Origin: Clostridia bacterium
Lineage (GTDB): Bacteria > Bacillota_E > RBS10-35 > JAJYVN01
DNA: 5,552 nucleotides
Reading direction: 5' to 3'
Assembly (NCBI GenBank): GCA_027335545.1
Contig: DAHWHV010000563.1
Span: forward strand, 1 to 5,552
Shown: piece after piece, positions 5,368 to 5,552 of the stretch
How the letters are laid out: every line of letters begins with the position of its first letter
Position numbering within the stretch: the stretch's first letter is position 1
Translations under genes and position numbers: made by a program
Notes under the pieces: model-generated
The model's input: the letters and a program-made list of their open reading frames with translations, nothing else
Told to the model about the DNA's origin: nothing
Databases searched by the model: none

Positions 5368-5552
5368 ATGTGGTCGTTTTGGGGCGTCGTCGTCCTCGTG
5401 GCCTGCCTGGTGGTTGTCGCCGCGCGCCGGCCTGGGGCGCCATGGCCCGGCGGGTCGGGTCTGAGTCTGTGCCTCATCGTGGGCGACCAGGAGGACCGCG
5501 TCGAGGGGCTGGTCGCCGATCTGCTCCGGCTGGCCGGGCGACTGCGGGGCCG
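5368..5552 (+). CDS. membrane-anchored protein with GT2-like start (partial, runs off the window)
   Basis: An ATG at 5368, 10 bases after GGAAGGG, opens a frame of 61 codons with no stop before the window end. Residues 1-19 (MWSFWGVVVLVACLVVVAA) are a strong N-terminal membrane segment, followed by the positive RR and a Pro/Gly-rich turn. Then comes LSLCLIVGDQEDRVEGLVADLLR (about 32-54): a beta strand, an acidic turn and a helix. This resembles the first nucleotide-binding strand of family 2 glycosyltransferases (SLCMIVKNEE type). The rest of the protein is outside the window, so catalytic DxD residues cannot be checked and function remains open. The gene follows metK but is separated from it by a terminator and 228 bases. 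Confidence 0.7.
   Translation, partial: MWSFWGVVVLVACLVVVAARRPGAPWPGGSGLSLCLIVGDQEDRVEGLVADLLRLAGRLRG

Overview
The window is extremely GC-rich DNA with strong G/C preference at third codon positions. It reads as bacterial chromosome carrying ordinary housekeeping genes, with no sign of phage, plasmid or insertion sequence. The gene content (FabZ, an AspB-like aminotransferase, a secreted CAP/YkwD-type protein, MetK) and the terminators without U-tracts would suit a high-GC Bacillota lineage (Thermaerobacter- or Symbiobacterium-like) or an actinobacterium. This placement is inference; no taxonomic marker is present.

Layout: (1) Bases 2-161 are a near-perfect 38-bp tandem array, cut by the left window edge. 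(2) Bases 207-695, minus strand, encode FabZ of fatty acid synthesis. Its upstream side carries four 11-bp direct repeats (719-762) and a long inverted repeat (786-866). (3) Bases 1041-2276, plus strand and divergent from fabZ, encode a class I PLP-dependent aminotransferase with a plausible promoter (962-991) and a perfect 13-bp GC hairpin after its stop. (4) A 343-bp gap holds several small hairpins and a possible 15-codon leader ORF. (5) Bases 2620-3714 encode an exported CAP-domain protein with a Gly/Ser/Ala linker built partly from 12-bp DNA repeats. (6) A bulged GC hairpin, then bases 3850-5073, encode S-adenosylmethionine synthetase (metK, probable GTG start), followed by a perfect 12-bp terminator hairpin. 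(7) A skewed C-rich then G-rich spacer with seven G-runs leads to a partial gene (5368 to the window end). That gene has an N-terminal membrane segment followed by a glycosyltransferase-2-like first strand.

The genes do not form one obvious pathway. FabZ serves lipid synthesis, the aminotransferase amino acid metabolism, MetK one-carbon and methyl supply, and the CAP protein acts outside the cell. Each plus-strand gene is separated from the next by a hairpin, which suggests mostly independent transcription. I found no convincing new multi-gene system. The most unusual items are non-coding: the 38-bp array, whose core is complementary to the 3' end of fabZ mRNA; the helically phased 11-bp repeats in front of fabZ; and the G-quadruplex-like run covering the ribosome binding site of the last gene.
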